A stretch of DNA of 64,000 bases from Veillonella parvula (GTDB lineage: Bacteria; Bacillota; Negativicutes; Veillonellales; Veillonellaceae): contig NZ_CP138632.1 in assembly GCF_036456085.1 (NCBI RefSeq), positions 2,027,001-2,091,000 on the forward strand, in the 5' to 3' direction. The notes below the pieces were generated by a model, which saw nothing but the letters and a program-made list of their open reading frames with translations, searched no databases and had not been told where the DNA came from. This document shows, piece after piece, positions 37,883-47,121 of the stretch (position 1 is the stretch's first letter; each line of letters begins with the position of its first letter). The position numbers were made by a program, and so were the translations under genes.

Positions 37883-38854
37883 TTATAGAGAATGTGCTCT
37901 TAATTCTTCAGCAGATTGTGTGGAAATCCAAGCTGGTGGAATGTCGAATACTGTATAGCAACCTGTGCCGCCGTGTTTAGCAAGTCGGTAGAGACCACGA
38001 GCGTAAGCAACAAGTGCAGAGCCTGTGAACTCAGGGTTAGAGTCAAGTTTCAAAGAGTACTCGATAACGTGACGTGTGCCTTCTGTACTTTCACCAGAGC
38101 GAAGAACGAAGCCACCATGTGGAATGCCTTTGTGGTCGCGATCAAGTTCTTCTTGGGAAATGAAGTTGACTACAGTTTCATAGCCTACGAAGTAGTTTTC
38201 CATAGTTTTGATTTCATTTTCGATTTTAGCTTTGTCCGCATCAGGAGCAGCTACTACGTAGCACTCACGAAGGTGACCTTTGTAGCCATCGACGTCTGGA
38301 GTTTCGCCGTTACGGATAGCTTCTAGGTATTGTTCTTTAGGAACAGTATATTGACGAGCGTCAAGAACACCATCGATACGGCGAATGGCATCGGAATGGC
38401 CTTGGGATACACCGCGGCCCCAGAATGTGTAGGATTTACCTTTTGGTAAGATTGCTTCCGCGTAAACGCGTTGCAAAGAGAACATACCTGGATCCCAACC
38501 ACAAGAAATTAATGTAGCAGTTTTGGCCTCTTTAGCTACTTTGTCTACATTAGCGAAGTGTTCAGGAATACGTGCATGTGTATCGAAGGAATCGATACAG
38601 TTAAAGTATTTTGTTACCATCGGTGTTTGTTCGATAAGATCTGTTGCAGAACCACCACAAAGAACCATTACATCGATTTTGCCTTTAAAGTTAGGAATAT
38701 CTTCCATCGTGTAAGTAGGTACACCAGATACAGTTTCAATACCTTGACGGCGAGAGAATACGCCGATGAGCTCCATATCAGGTTGTAACTGAACAGATGC
38801 TTCTACGCCACGAGCTAAGTTGCCGTAACCAACGATACCAATACGAATATTCAT
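37883..38854 (-). CDS. ddh: meso-Diaminopimelate D-dehydrogenase
   Basis: 323 aa. N-terminal NADP site RIGIVGYGNLARGVEASVQ, then VLCGGSATDLIEQTP, SCGWDPGMFSLQRVYAEAIL and GRGVSQGHSDAIRRIDGV, all Ddh signatures. It makes meso-diaminopimelate in one step from tetrahydrodipicolinate, ammonia and NADPH, for peptidoglycan and lysine. RBS AGGAGG. A dapL gene for a rival route lies 3 kb away. Confidence 0.95.
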   Translation of the reverse strand: MNIRIGIVGYGNLARGVEASVQLQPDMELIGVFSRRQGIETVSGVPTYTMEDIPNFKGKIDVMVLCGGSATDLIEQTPMVTKYFNCIDSFDTHARIPEHFANVDKVAKEAKTATLISCGWDPGMFSLQRVYAEAILPKGKSYTFWGRGVSQGHSDAIRRIDGVLDARQYTVPKEQYLEAIRNGETPDVDGYKGHLRECYVVAAPDADKAKIENEIKTMENYFVGYETVVNFISQEELDRDHKGIPHGGFVLRSGESTEGTRHVIEYSLKLDSNPEFTGSALVAYARGLYRLAKHGGTGCYTVFDIPPAWISTQSAEELRAHSL

Positions 38855-39058
38855 ATTAGCCTCCTATATAAGTTGAAATTTAATAATTAACATATTTATT
38901 ATAGCATAAAATTAATAGCTTTTAATATTTTTCTATAGAATTTATTAGATGGTATAGAAAATAATTAATATCTAATTTAAACAAGTAATTTGTGCACAAT
39001 TATATCGATACATATCGTGTCGTTATGGGGGACAAATAAAAAATCATATGAGTAGAAA

Positions 39059-39089
39059 TTGACACATATACCCTGAATCTAGATACAAT
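39059..39089 (+). promoter_or_regulatory. Probable promoter of autotransporter gene
   Basis: A perfect TTGACA (39059-39064) and TACAAT (39084-39089) are separated by 19 bases, a long spacer. Confidence 0.5.
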
Positions 39090-39145
39090 TAAATTGGTTA
39101 TATTAGCTAGTTATGTTCATAGTTGAAGTGTTAAGGAGGTATAAT

Positions 39146-41368
39146 ATGAGAAGAAATGTAAAAGCTGCTGTTATTGCTGCATTAATCGTAACAGGTGCTA
39201 ATGCTTTTACCATGGTATCAGCCACAACTGTAGAAAGTCATACAGACGGAAAATCCATTGGCCTTAATTTGTGGGGGGAAAAGAGACATTATACAGATGA
39301 CTTAACTGTTAATGTATCAGGTTTAGGTGTAAATGGAACAAAATATCATAATAATGTTACAGGTATTTACGCCCTTGATGGGACACAAGTCGCTATTGAT
39401 AAAAATGTAACTGTAACAGTTAAAAATCCAGCGCCTGCAGAAAGTGGCGCGAAACGTAGACCTGATTTGGCACATTATTACATGAGCGGTATCTATGCTG
39501 GTTATGGTGGACTTACTAATGATGGAAATAACGATGATACTCGAATTACCGTAAAGGGTAATGCTAAAGTCGATGCTGTTGGCGTTGGTTTGCAAGCCAA
39601 TAAAGATGGATATATTCGCATATTAGGTGGGGCTGATATAAAAACATATCCTTTAGATACCTCTGATACCTATTCTGCATTATCTGAAGAAGGTTTTGTT
39701 TATGTAAATACGGGTATGGATGGCTTACATCCGGGAACGAATGATGTGAAGATGTATGGTAATATAGGATTTTTAGATAAAAACTATGGTATAGACAAGA
39801 ATCCACATAACCATGGATCTGAAATTTCTTTAGGTTTAACAACACCAAATTCTAAATTGGTAGGTGGTGTGCTGAATGAATTTGATGAAAGCAACAACAA
39901 TCCGTACCATGGTGGTTTGCGATTGTACTTACAAAATGGTGCGACTTGGCGCAATGAATGGCTAGGAGCTGAGCGCGTATATCCTACACAAGGTCGTCCT
40001 AATAATGCAAACTATTTATATACTGGTAGTCGTGTAGAACATTTTATTGGTGGTAAAGATATAAATAGTCAAGGTATTATCCAAGCCGTAGATCCACGAC
40101 CAATTACTATTAACAACTATGCTGGTCATGCAGCTATCGACTATGAAAAGGGAGCCCCTGCGACTGCACAAGGTAAGGGCAAAGTCGTTATCAACCATGC
40201 TGATAAAGGTTCTTCTGTGACTATGCGCAGTTCGGCAGATGCACTTAAAGGGTATGTAAACGTAGACAACCCACGAGGCACTTTGCAGCAGTTGGCTAAT
40301 AAATTAACATACGCTGGCTTTACTAAGGGTGAACGTAATTTAAATGTGAATGTTCAAGTCGATTCAGGCCTTATTAGCCCTGCATATGCTACTAAGCTTG
40401 GTACAGATAGTTTTACTGTTGATGGGAAACCTAGTATTACTGACCAAGCGGTTGTGACAGCTCGTGAAAGCGAAGTTGTTTCTGGTGCTAAGAGTGCGTT
40501 AGTCTCCTCTGTGATGCAAATGAGAGCCGATACGAATGATTTACAACGTCGCCTCGGTGATGTGCGACTCAACTCCAATAAGCATGGTGTATGGGGGAAA
40601 TACATCGGTGGTAAATCTAAAATTACGGACAGTGCCTATGTAAACCAAACCTATAATATGGCGCAAGTAGGCTATGACACATTGCGTGGCGATTGGACTA
40701 TTGGTGGGGCCTTGTTATATGGTACAAGTAATAGCGATTACGCTTTAGGTTCAGGGTCTGGTAAAACTGCGGGTTTAGCATTATACGGTGCAAAACAATA
40801 CAATGATGGTCGTTACTTCGATGTTATTGGTAAAGTAAGTCGTTTGAAAAATGATTTCACTGTACGTAATAGCTTGGGTACAAGCTTGAGCGGAGATTAC
40901 CGCAATACAGGTACCTCTTTGAGCGTTGAATATGGTAAACGAATCAAGAAAGACAATGGTTTCTACATCGATCCTAACGCAGAATTGACGCTTAGTCGAT
41001 TGTCTGGTGTAAACTTTGATGCTCGTACAAATACAGGTAGTACAGTGCACATTAACTCTGATGCGGTGAATTCCGTTATCGGTCGTATCGGTGTAGGTAT
41101 TGGCAAGGAAAGTAAGAACAGCAACCTCTTTCTCAAAACTGCATTAGCGCATGAATTCTCTGGTAAAATGAAAGCTACTTATAGGATGACCGGTGAGCCA
41201 ACTACAGGTAGTGAAGTGAACCTTAAAGATACATGGTTAGATCTTGAACTAGGTGGTTCATGGAGCGTACGTCCTAATACATATATTTATGGGACTTTCA
41301 CTAAAAACTTTGGTGCTATCGTAGACAATTCCTATCGTATTGACGCAGGGATTCGTCATAACTTTTAA
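39146..41368 (+). CDS. Autotransporter outer-membrane protein
   Basis: 740 aa from the ATG at 39146 (AAGGAGG upstream). A signal peptide (about 1-27, ending VSA) precedes a passenger of about 440 residues rich in Gly, Asn, Asp and Tyr with beta-helix-like repeats. A linker helix (LVSSVMQMRADTNDLQRRL) leads to a C-terminal beta-barrel of about 250 residues (HGVWGKYIGGKSKITDSAY ... YRIDAGIRHNF) that ends in Phe, the usual outer-membrane signal. It is exposed on the cell surface, probably for adhesion or co-aggregation. It proves an outer membrane in this organism. Confidence 0.92.
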   Translation: MRRNVKAAVIAALIVTGANAFTMVSATTVESHTDGKSIGLNLWGEKRHYTDDLTVNVSGLGVNGTKYHNNVTGIYALDGTQVAIDKNVTVTVKNPAPAESGAKRRPDLAHYYMSGIYAGYGGLTNDGNNDDTRITVKGNAKVDAVGVGLQANKDGYIRILGGADIKTYPLDTSDTYSALSEEGFVYVNTGMDGLHPGTNDVKMYGNIGFLDKNYGIDKNPHNHGSEISLGLTTPNSKLVGGVLNEFDESNNNPYHGGLRLYLQNGATWRNEWLGAERVYPTQGRPNNANYLYTGSRVEHFIGGKDINSQGIIQAVDPRPITINNYAGHAAIDYEKGAPATAQGKGKVVINHADKGSSVTMRSSADALKGYVNVDNPRGTLQQLANKLTYAGFTKGERNLNVNVQVDSGLISPAYATKLGTDSFTVDGKPSITDQAVVTARESEVVSGAKSALVSSVMQMRADTNDLQRRLGDVRLNSNKHGVWGKYIGGKSKITDSAYVNQTYNMAQVGYDTLRGDWTIGGALLYGTSNSDYALGSGSGKTAGLALYGAKQYNDGRYFDVIGKVSRLKNDFTVRNSLGTSLSGDYRNTGTSLSVEYGKRIKKDNGFYIDPNAELTLSRLSGVNFDARTNTGSTVHINSDAVNSVIGRIGVGIGKESKNSNLFLKTALAHEFSGKMKATYRMTGEPTTGSEVNLKDTWLDLELGGSWSVRPNTYIYGTFTKNFGAIVDNSYRIDAGIRHNF

Positions 41369-41481
41369 TTAATGGTAAATATAGTGGACACAAATAATAT
41401 GGGGATATTATTTGCTAGTACTATGGTGTTAAGGAATATAAGGAATACTAGAATTAAATATTCATATATGTAAGGGTATAT

Positions 41482-41530
41482 AAAAAAGACCGACTACATT
41501 CCTATTGAAGGACTGTAATCGGTCTTTTGG
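41482..41530. terminator. Terminator after autotransporter gene
   Basis: AAAAGACCGACTACA and TGTAATCGGTCTTTT pair (one G-U) around a 15-base loop. Confidence 0.75.
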
Positions 41531-41631
41531 TTTTATAGATATAAACTATTTTAAATCACATAATCCAGATTTAATGTAATCTAAATATAAATCAAGATAT
41601 AAATCTAAACCTAAATATAGACATAATCATA

Positions 41632-42861
41632 TTAGAATTGTAATGTTTTGATTCTTTCAACGGCACGAATTGTATTTTCACGGCTACCGAATGCTGTCAA
41701 ACGAAGGTAACCTTCACCATGAGGGCCAAAGCCAGAGCCTGGTGTAGATACGATTTGAACTTGTTTGAGCAAGATGTCGAATAATTCCCAGCTAGTCATG
41801 TTGCCAGGTGTTTTTAGCCAAATGTATGGAGCGTCAACACCGCCGTATACAGTAAGGCCGATAGATTCAAGGCCTTCTTTGATGATGCGAGCATTTTCTT
41901 TGTAGTATGCAATGTTTGCACGTGTTTGCTCACGACCTTCTTTTGTGTATACTGCTTCAGCACCGCGTTGGATGATGTAAGGAACACCATTGAATTTAGT
42001 ACATTGACGGCGGTTCCACATAGGGTTTAGCGGTTGGCGTTCACCAGATTTAGTTTTGCCAGTGACCTCTTTAGGTACTACGGCGTAAGCACAACGTGTA
42101 CCAGTGAAACCTGCAGTTTTGGAGAAGGAACGGAACTCGATAGCTACTTCGCGAGCACCTTCGATTTCGTAGATAGATTTTACAGTATCTTCTGTGCTGA
42201 TGAAAGCTTCGTAAGCGGAGTCAAACATCAAAATCGCATCATTATCTTTACACCATTTGATCCATTCTGCTAAACGAGCACGGCTCAAAACAGTACCGGT
42301 TGGATTGTTAGGTGAGCAAAGGTATACGATGTCTACGCGTTCAGAAGGGAATTCTGGAGAGAAGTTATTTTCTGCGTAAGTAGGGAGGTATACAACCTTT
42401 TGGAAGATGCCATCTATAGCTTCGCCAGTACGACCACCCATAACGTTGGAGTCTAAGTATACTGGGTACACAGGATCTGTGATAGCAATGATGTTATCTT
42501 CGCTGAATAACTCTTGGATATTACCAACGTCAGATTTTGCACCATCGGAAACGAATACTTCGTCAATAGCGATATCTACGCCTAATGGTTTGTAATCGCC
42601 ATCAACAATAGCTTGACGTAAGAAGTCATAACCTTGCTCAGGACCATAACCGCGGAACGTTTCAGCTTTACCCATTTCTTGAACTGCTTTGCTCATAGCG
42701 TCGATAATTGCTGGAGCAAGAGGTAATGTAACATCGCCGATACCAAGACGAATAATATCTGCATCTGGATGAGCAGTTTGGTATTCATTTACCTTTTTAG
42801 CAATATTAGCAAATAAATAAGAACCTTGAAGGTTTAAGTAGTTTTCATTGATATTAGCCAT
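41632..42861 (-). CDS. dapL: LL-diaminopimelate aminotransferase
   Basis: 409 aa PLP enzyme. [67 protein letters not shown] and the PLP lysine in [15 protein letters not shown] are DapL features. It converts tetrahydrodipicolinate directly to LL-diaminopimelate with glutamate as donor. RBS AAGGAG. With Ddh nearby, two separate shortcuts to diaminopimelate are encoded. Confidence 0.96.
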   Translation of the reverse strand: MANINENYLNLQGSYLFANIAKKVNEYQTAHPDADIIRLGIGDVTLPLAPAIIDAMSKAVQEMGKAETFRGYGPEQGYDFLRQAIVDGDYKPLGVDIAIDEVFVSDGAKSDVGNIQELFSEDNIIAITDPVYPVYLDSNVMGGRTGEAIDGIFQKVVYLPTYAENNFSPEFPSERVDIVYLCSPNNPTGTVLSRARLAEWIKWCKDNDAILMFDSAYEAFISTEDTVKSIYEIEGAREVAIEFRSFSKTAGFTGTRCAYAVVPKEVTGKTKSGERQPLNPMWNRRQCTKFNGVPYIIQRGAEAVYTKEGREQTRANIAYYKENARIIKEGLESIGLTVYGGVDAPYIWLKTPGNMTSWELFDILLKQVQIVSTPGSGFGPHGEGYLRLTAFGSRENTIRAVERIKTLQF

Positions 42862-43200
42862 GATGACTCCTTTTTATAATTAGATTTCTCTATATATAGT
42901 AAATTATATAGAATAATGACGCAAGGATTTTCTATAGAATTTTTTCTTAATCTAAATAGTGTAAATAATTTTAGTATAAAAGATTATAATATGAGGAATT
43001 TATTACTCGTTGATTGTATTAAAGTAGAAATATAGGAAGATAGTATTCGCATAGAATTTGATTTCTTCATTATTTACTCATAAAAAGATCGTTGATATAA
43101 TGAATCTATAATAAAAGCATTAATTTATTATAGATAATACAGGGATAGTGTTAGTAGTTATGTGCAGTGGGGTAAATTGCTATTAAGGGAGGCGTTTATA
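42862..43200. other. 339-base AT-rich gap before nuclease cassette
   Basis: No gene is visible. It holds the dapL promoter region on the left and the cassette promoter (listed) on the right, with a leader of about 95 bases before the nuclease start. Confidence 0.4.
43073..43101 (+). promoter_or_regulatory. Promoter of nuclease / beta-CASP cassette
   Basis: TTTACT (43073-43078), a 17-base spacer and TGATATAAT (TATAAT at 43096-43101) give a good -35 and an extended -10. Confidence 0.7.
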
Positions 43201-44292
43201 ATGTTAAAGTCTAAAGAGGCATATGAATTTATTTGTAAAGGTATTAATCGAAAAGATAAATTTGATGAGTTTGAAACCCTTTTTGGGCAATATAAGAACG
43301 ATACAACAGAAGATACTGTTAATATAAAAAAAGTAAAGCAAAGAGATAACGATGGAGATATAAAAAGATTTGCAGCAAACTTTTATAAGTCATCTATTGT
43401 AAATTACAAAGGCTATGTACAAGGAGCGTCGCAAGCGGACAAAAACCGCTATAGTGAAGTTATTGCCAGTACTCTTTTATCAAAAAATCTTTTAAAGACA
43501 TGGACAGATTTAAAGCCAGTACGATCTAACCATTTTGATACAAATCATTCCCCTTCCGAAATAGTAGATATGAAAAAGCTGCAAGGCACAAATCGTAAAG
43601 AAGAAATTTTAGCGAAATTGTTGTTTTATCAACGTGAGGTTGATGGATTAGGCTATATCTTTGATTATCAAACACCATTAAAGGCGACACAAAATGATTC
43701 TTACGGAAAAATAGATTTATTAGGCTATAACACTGATGACGATTGTTATTCTGTAATTGAATTAAAATATCGTCCATCTGGTAGTGAGGAAACTTTACTA
43801 CGCTGTGTTTTAGAAGCTTATACATATTATAAATTGCTTGATTTAAAACAGATTAAATCCGATGTTGATCACGCTGGCATAAAGGCTCTAAAGAAAGAAT
43901 TACCTAAATATAAGCACACTGATAAGTCTGAATTAGTAATTTTATTTGATGAAAAATCTTGTACAGATGATGATGGTGGGGTAGAGACTAATTTGTTGCT
44001 TCGTATTGATCCAGTGGTAGTGGATAAACCTAACTATCCGTCTAAAACTGTTGTGTCACAACAGTATAAAGAGTGTCAGGAATTAATTAATCCAAGTAAA
44101 AGAAAAAATCTACGAGCTTTATGTGAGGCTATATTAAAACAAGAGTCTAAATTGAAACAAATTCGATTCGTTGTCCTAAGAACAGAAGATATAGATAAAG
44201 CTGTCCCTTTAAAAAATGTGCAAAAGTGGTCTTCAGAATTAGATCGCTCTTATCGAGCAGAAACGTTGCTAACGATTACTGGTAAAGGTTAA
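43201..44292 (+). CDS. Putative PD-(D/E)XK nuclease-like protein
   Basis: 363 aa from the ATG at 43201 (AAGGGAGG upstream). I do not recognise the family. Residues 165-215 fit a restriction-endonuclease-like core: GKIDLLGY (Asp172), SVIELKY (Glu187-x-Lys189), and an ETLLRCVLEAYTYYKLL helix after it; Glu134 or Glu135 could be the motif I acid. The N-terminal 120 residues are charged and Lys-rich, and the C-terminal part has FVVLRTEDIDKAVPL. No membrane segment or signal. The beta-CASP gene starts 2 bases after the stop. A nucleic acid cutting or defence role is inference. Confidence 0.6.
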   Translation: MLKSKEAYEFICKGINRKDKFDEFETLFGQYKNDTTEDTVNIKKVKQRDNDGDIKRFAANFYKSSIVNYKGYVQGASQADKNRYSEVIASTLLSKNLLKTWTDLKPVRSNHFDTNHSPSEIVDMKKLQGTNRKEEILAKLLFYQREVDGLGYIFDYQTPLKATQNDSYGKIDLLGYNTDDDCYSVIELKYRPSGSEETLLRCVLEAYTYYKLLDLKQIKSDVDHAGIKALKKELPKYKHTDKSELVILFDEKSCTDDDGGVETNLLLRIDPVVVDKPNYPSKTVVSQQYKECQELINPSKRKNLRALCEAILKQESKLKQIRFVVLRTEDIDKAVPLKNVQKWSSELDRSYRAETLLTITGKG

Positions 44293-44294
44293 GT

Positions 44295-45470
44295 ATGAAT
44301 GTAGTTATACACCGTGGCACTCATCAGATTGGTGGTAGTGCTATAGAAATTAGTACAGCATCTACTCGCATTATGTTAGATTTTGGTAATGAATTAAGTT
44401 TAGATGAAAAGTACACACCTATAAATCTGGATATAGAAGGCGTTACAAAAGGAAAGCTGGATTGTGACGGTATTGTGATTTCTCATTATCATATGGATCA
44501 CTTAGGCCAACTAACCTCTGCACTATCAGAAATTCCATTATATATGGGTGAATTAAGTAAGGAAATCGCGCTAATAGGTGCTGAGTATCAAGATAGAGGT
44601 TTATACTTGCGCTTATTAGGTGCTAATACATTTCGTGGGGGAGAGGCTTTCACTATTGGTGGTATACGGATTAGGCCTTTGGTTATTGACCATAGTGCCG
44701 CTGATAGTTATATGTTTGTTATTGAGACTGAAGGTAAACACATTTTATATACAGGTGATTTCCGGATGCATGGGCTGCGTCAACATGTATTAGAGAAGTT
44801 AGTTAAGACCTATATAGGTGAGGTTGATGTATTAATTACAGAAGGAACTTCATTATCTAGAGATGCCAATGACCCTATAGCTGAAGTAGCTGTATTAGAT
44901 GATATTTCTTCTTATATTCAAGATGGAAAATATGTTTTTGTTATGTGTTCCTCTACGAATATTGACCGTATTATGGGGATTTGGCAGAATATGCCAACTG
45001 ATAAAGTACTCATTTGTGATGCTTATCAGAAAAGAATATTAGATACTGTGATTAATAATGTATATTATGAAAGTTCTTTGTATCGTAGACATGATAGCCC
45101 ATTAGTTATTGATAAAGGACGGTATCCTAAATACTATATGGAACATGGATTTGTATCCTTAGTAAGAGGGACAGAAAATTTTATTTCTAAAATTAAAGAG
45201 TTCCCTAAAGATGATGTACGTATTATATATTCCATGTGGACAGGATATATTGAGGAGAATTTAGCATTGAAAGAATTGTTAGATACATATCCATCTTATA
45301 TATGTCATGCCAGTGGTCATGTCTCAAAGGACGATTTAGTTCAGTTCATAGAAATGGTTGATCCTGATATTGTTATTCCGGTTCATACTGATATCCCTGA
45401 AAAACTAAAGAGAATACTGCCTAATAGAAATGTTTATGTCGTTAATGATAAAGAGCCATTTATCATATAA
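44295..45470 (+). CDS. Beta-CASP-type metallo-beta-lactamase-fold hydrolase
   Basis: 391 aa. Metal site motifs are intact: SHYHMDHLG (His64, His66, Asp68, His69), IDHSAADSY (His133) and YTGDFR (Asp155). Beta-CASP-like motifs follow: ITEGTS, a HASGHVSKDDL stretch with its His, and VIPVHTD near the C-terminus, an order like that of RNase J and related RNA/DNA nucleases. It is shorter than RNase J (about 550 aa) and lacks its C-terminal domain. It is coupled tightly to the PD-(D/E)XK-like gene, so the two are probably one functional unit. Confidence 0.8.
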   Translation: MNVVIHRGTHQIGGSAIEISTASTRIMLDFGNELSLDEKYTPINLDIEGVTKGKLDCDGIVISHYHMDHLGQLTSALSEIPLYMGELSKEIALIGAEYQDRGLYLRLLGANTFRGGEAFTIGGIRIRPLVIDHSAADSYMFVIETEGKHILYTGDFRMHGLRQHVLEKLVKTYIGEVDVLITEGTSLSRDANDPIAEVAVLDDISSYIQDGKYVFVMCSSTNIDRIMGIWQNMPTDKVLICDAYQKRILDTVINNVYYESSLYRRHDSPLVIDKGRYPKYYMEHGFVSLVRGTENFISKIKEFPKDDVRIIYSMWTGYIEENLALKELLDTYPSYICHASGHVSKDDLVQFIEMVDPDIVIPVHTDIPEKLKRILPNRNVYVVNDKEPFII

Positions 45471-45474
45471 TTCC

Positions 45475-45503
45475 TTTAAGAAATTCTATTTATGTTGTAT
45501 AAT
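45475..45503 (+). promoter_or_regulatory. Probable promoter of structured RNA
   Basis: TATAAT at 45498-45503 with a weak TTTAAG -35 and a 17-base spacer. It starts just after the beta-CASP stop codon. Confidence 0.5.
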
Positions 45504-45509
45504 AAATAA

Positions 45510-45696
45510 AAAGAGAGCCATCAACGTGTGGTAGTGTTAGGCTCATCTTATAAACTGTTTTAAGAGGATTGCCTAGCGTGCGAGTATTTTGAATGCTCTG
45601 TTGCGTTAGGCTTTTATCTTTACACTATTTGAATAGTGCAAAGAGTGATAGTGCTTATAGACCAATTTTTGCGTAGTATTTTACTACGCTTTTTTA
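45510..45696 (+). ncRNA. Candidate structured RNA of unknown class
   Basis: About 187 bases between the beta-CASP gene and an MFS gene fold well by eye. GAGCC/GGCTC closes 45515-45544. A long hairpin at 45571-45611 has a 10-bp stem (with G-U pairs), a 1x3 internal loop and a further 7 bp. CACTAT/ATAGTG lies at 45623-45638, with a second possible ATAGTG partner downstream. GCGTAGTA/TACTACGC plus TTTTTT ends it. It has its own -10 box before it and its own terminator, and the MFS gene has a separate promoter, so it is probably not a leader. I could not match it to 6S, SRP, tmRNA or RNase P. Confidence 0.55.
45671..45696 (+). terminator. Terminator of the structured RNA
   Basis: Perfect 8-bp stem GCGTAGTA/TACTACGC with a TTT loop, then TTTTTTATT. 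Confidence 0.85.
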
Positions 45697-45736
45697 TTGA
45701 AAAAATCAAAACTTTATATAGCATTAATTTTATTTC

Positions 45737-45745
45737 TGATATAAT
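45737..45745 (+). promoter_or_regulatory. Extended -10 promoter of MFS gene
   Basis: TGATATAAT (TATAAT at 45740-45745) lies 50 bases before the chosen MFS start codon. Confidence 0.5.
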
Positions 45746-45794
45746 CTAAATGAATACATATTATAGTGCGGTTTTATATGAAAGTGGTGCCTTT

Positions 45795-46979
45795 ATGCTG
45801 ACGATTAACAATAAAGGATGGCTTTTTACTTCTATATTAAGTGCTTTGATGGCGTTTACGTCGTTATCGACGGATATTTATTTGCCTGCCATGCCTGAGA
45901 TGGGGCGTGATCTCAATGGTGATGCGGAGTTAACGTTGACTGGTTTCTTAATAGGTTTTGCGCTAGCTCAGCTTTTCTGGGGAGCTGTTAGCGATAAAAT
46001 TGGTCGTAAGAAGCCTTTGATTATAGGGATAGTCTTATTTATCATAGGGTCTGTGGGCTGCGCCCTAAGTTCGTCTATGCTAGAATTACTAGCTTGGCGC
46101 GTATTCCAGGCTTTTGGTGCCTGTGTAGGACCGATGCTATCGCGGGCTATGATTCGGGATTTATATGGTCGGACTGAGGCGGCTAAAATGTTGTCTACAT
46201 TGGCCATTGTTATGGCTATAGCGCCTATAGCAGGCCCAATGTTAGCGGGGCATTTACTTGTATGGTATACATGGCATTCTATATTCTGGTTGCTTGTTGG
46301 TATAGGACTTTTAATGCTCGTTGCCGCACTGGTGATTCCTGAGACACATCCCGTAGAGAAGAGGAGCAAAAAGTCCATAGGTCATACCTACAATAACTAT
46401 TGGATTTTATTACGCAATAAAGGTTTTATGAAATATACCTTATGTGTTAGCTCATTTTATATTGCCATTTATGCGTTCTTAACGGGATCGCCTTATGTAT
46501 ATATAGATGTGTATGAAGTGCCCAAAGAATATTTTGGTTATCTCTTTTCTGTTAATATTATTGGTGTTATGTTGTTAAGTGCCATTAATCGTCGTATTGT
46601 TAGTGCTATACGCCTTGATAGACTATTGAAATATGCCACACTATTTGCTGCTGTTTGTGTATCCGTTGTTATGGGCTTGATGTTCTTAGGTTACCATTCA
46701 TTGTGGTTAATCGTTATTGGCTGTTTTTTATTCTTCTCCATGAATGGTATCATTGCCGCTGTAACTAATGCATTAGCTTTAGATAGAGCAGGTAGAATGG
46801 CTGGATCTGGGGCGGCACTATTAGGTGCCATGCAATATGGTAGTGGTATTGTGTCATCGTTGATACTTACCTTCTTACCAAATGATACGGCCTATCCTAT
46901 GATGGGTGTAATAGCCATATTTGTAATTATCTGTGCTATGATTGCCTTTCCTGAGGATGAAAAATATAATCGTATATAA
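45795..46979 (+). CDS. Bcr/CflA-type MFS drug exporter
   Basis: 394 aa from the ATG at 45795; an ATG at 45750 would overlap the start of transcription. Twelve membrane segments. The first contains STDIYLPAMPEMGRDL, the hallmark of the Bcr/CflA subfamily, followed by the MFS motif WGAVSDKIGRKKPLI and PIAGPMLAGHLL. It probably exports drugs or metabolites such as sulfonamides, bicyclomycin or Cys, as in relatives; the substrate is inferred. Confidence 0.9.
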   Translation: MLTINNKGWLFTSILSALMAFTSLSTDIYLPAMPEMGRDLNGDAELTLTGFLIGFALAQLFWGAVSDKIGRKKPLIIGIVLFIIGSVGCALSSSMLELLAWRVFQAFGACVGPMLSRAMIRDLYGRTEAAKMLSTLAIVMAIAPIAGPMLAGHLLVWYTWHSIFWLLVGIGLLMLVAALVIPETHPVEKRSKKSIGHTYNNYWILLRNKGFMKYTLCVSSFYIAIYAFLTGSPYVYIDVYEVPKEYFGYLFSVNIIGVMLLSAINRRIVSAIRLDRLLKYATLFAAVCVSVVMGLMFLGYHSLWLIVIGCFLFFSMNGIIAAVTNALALDRAGRMAGSGAALLGAMQYGSGIVSSLILTFLPNDTAYPMMGVIAIFVIICAMIAFPEDEKYNRI

Positions 46980-46987
46980 TATTGGTA

Positions 46988-47036
46988 AAAGCAAGGGTTT
47001 TAATTTGAATCCTTGCTTTCATCATTTTTTTAGGTT
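46988..47036 (+). terminator. Terminator after MFS gene
   Basis: AAAGCAAGG (46988-46996) pairs with CCTTGCTTT (47011-47019), followed by CATCATTTTTTT. Confidence 0.75.
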
Positions 47037-47072
47037 ATAATAGTAAGGCTTATTGATGGTAAGCACTTCCTA

Positions 47073-47102
47073 CCCCTATGTGTCGATAGGGGCATTAGTC
47101 CG
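47073..47102 (+). promoter_or_regulatory. Candidate S6:S18-binding leader of rpsF operon
   Basis: CCCCTAT/ATAGGGG (47073-47092) forms a 7-bp hairpin, followed 7 bases later by CCG (47100-47102) just before the ribosome site. A hairpin plus a conserved CCG is the core of the known rpsF-leader motif bound by the S6:S18 complex for feedback. Confidence 0.5.
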
Positions 47103-47121
47103 AAAGAGGAGGTGATTTTGT

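Noticed and set aside
45510-45696. Antibiotic-responsive attenuator of the MFS gene
   Set aside because: The MFS gene has its own extended -10 promoter after the terminator, and no leader peptide frame with a ribosome site is evident in the RNA. Not fully excluded.
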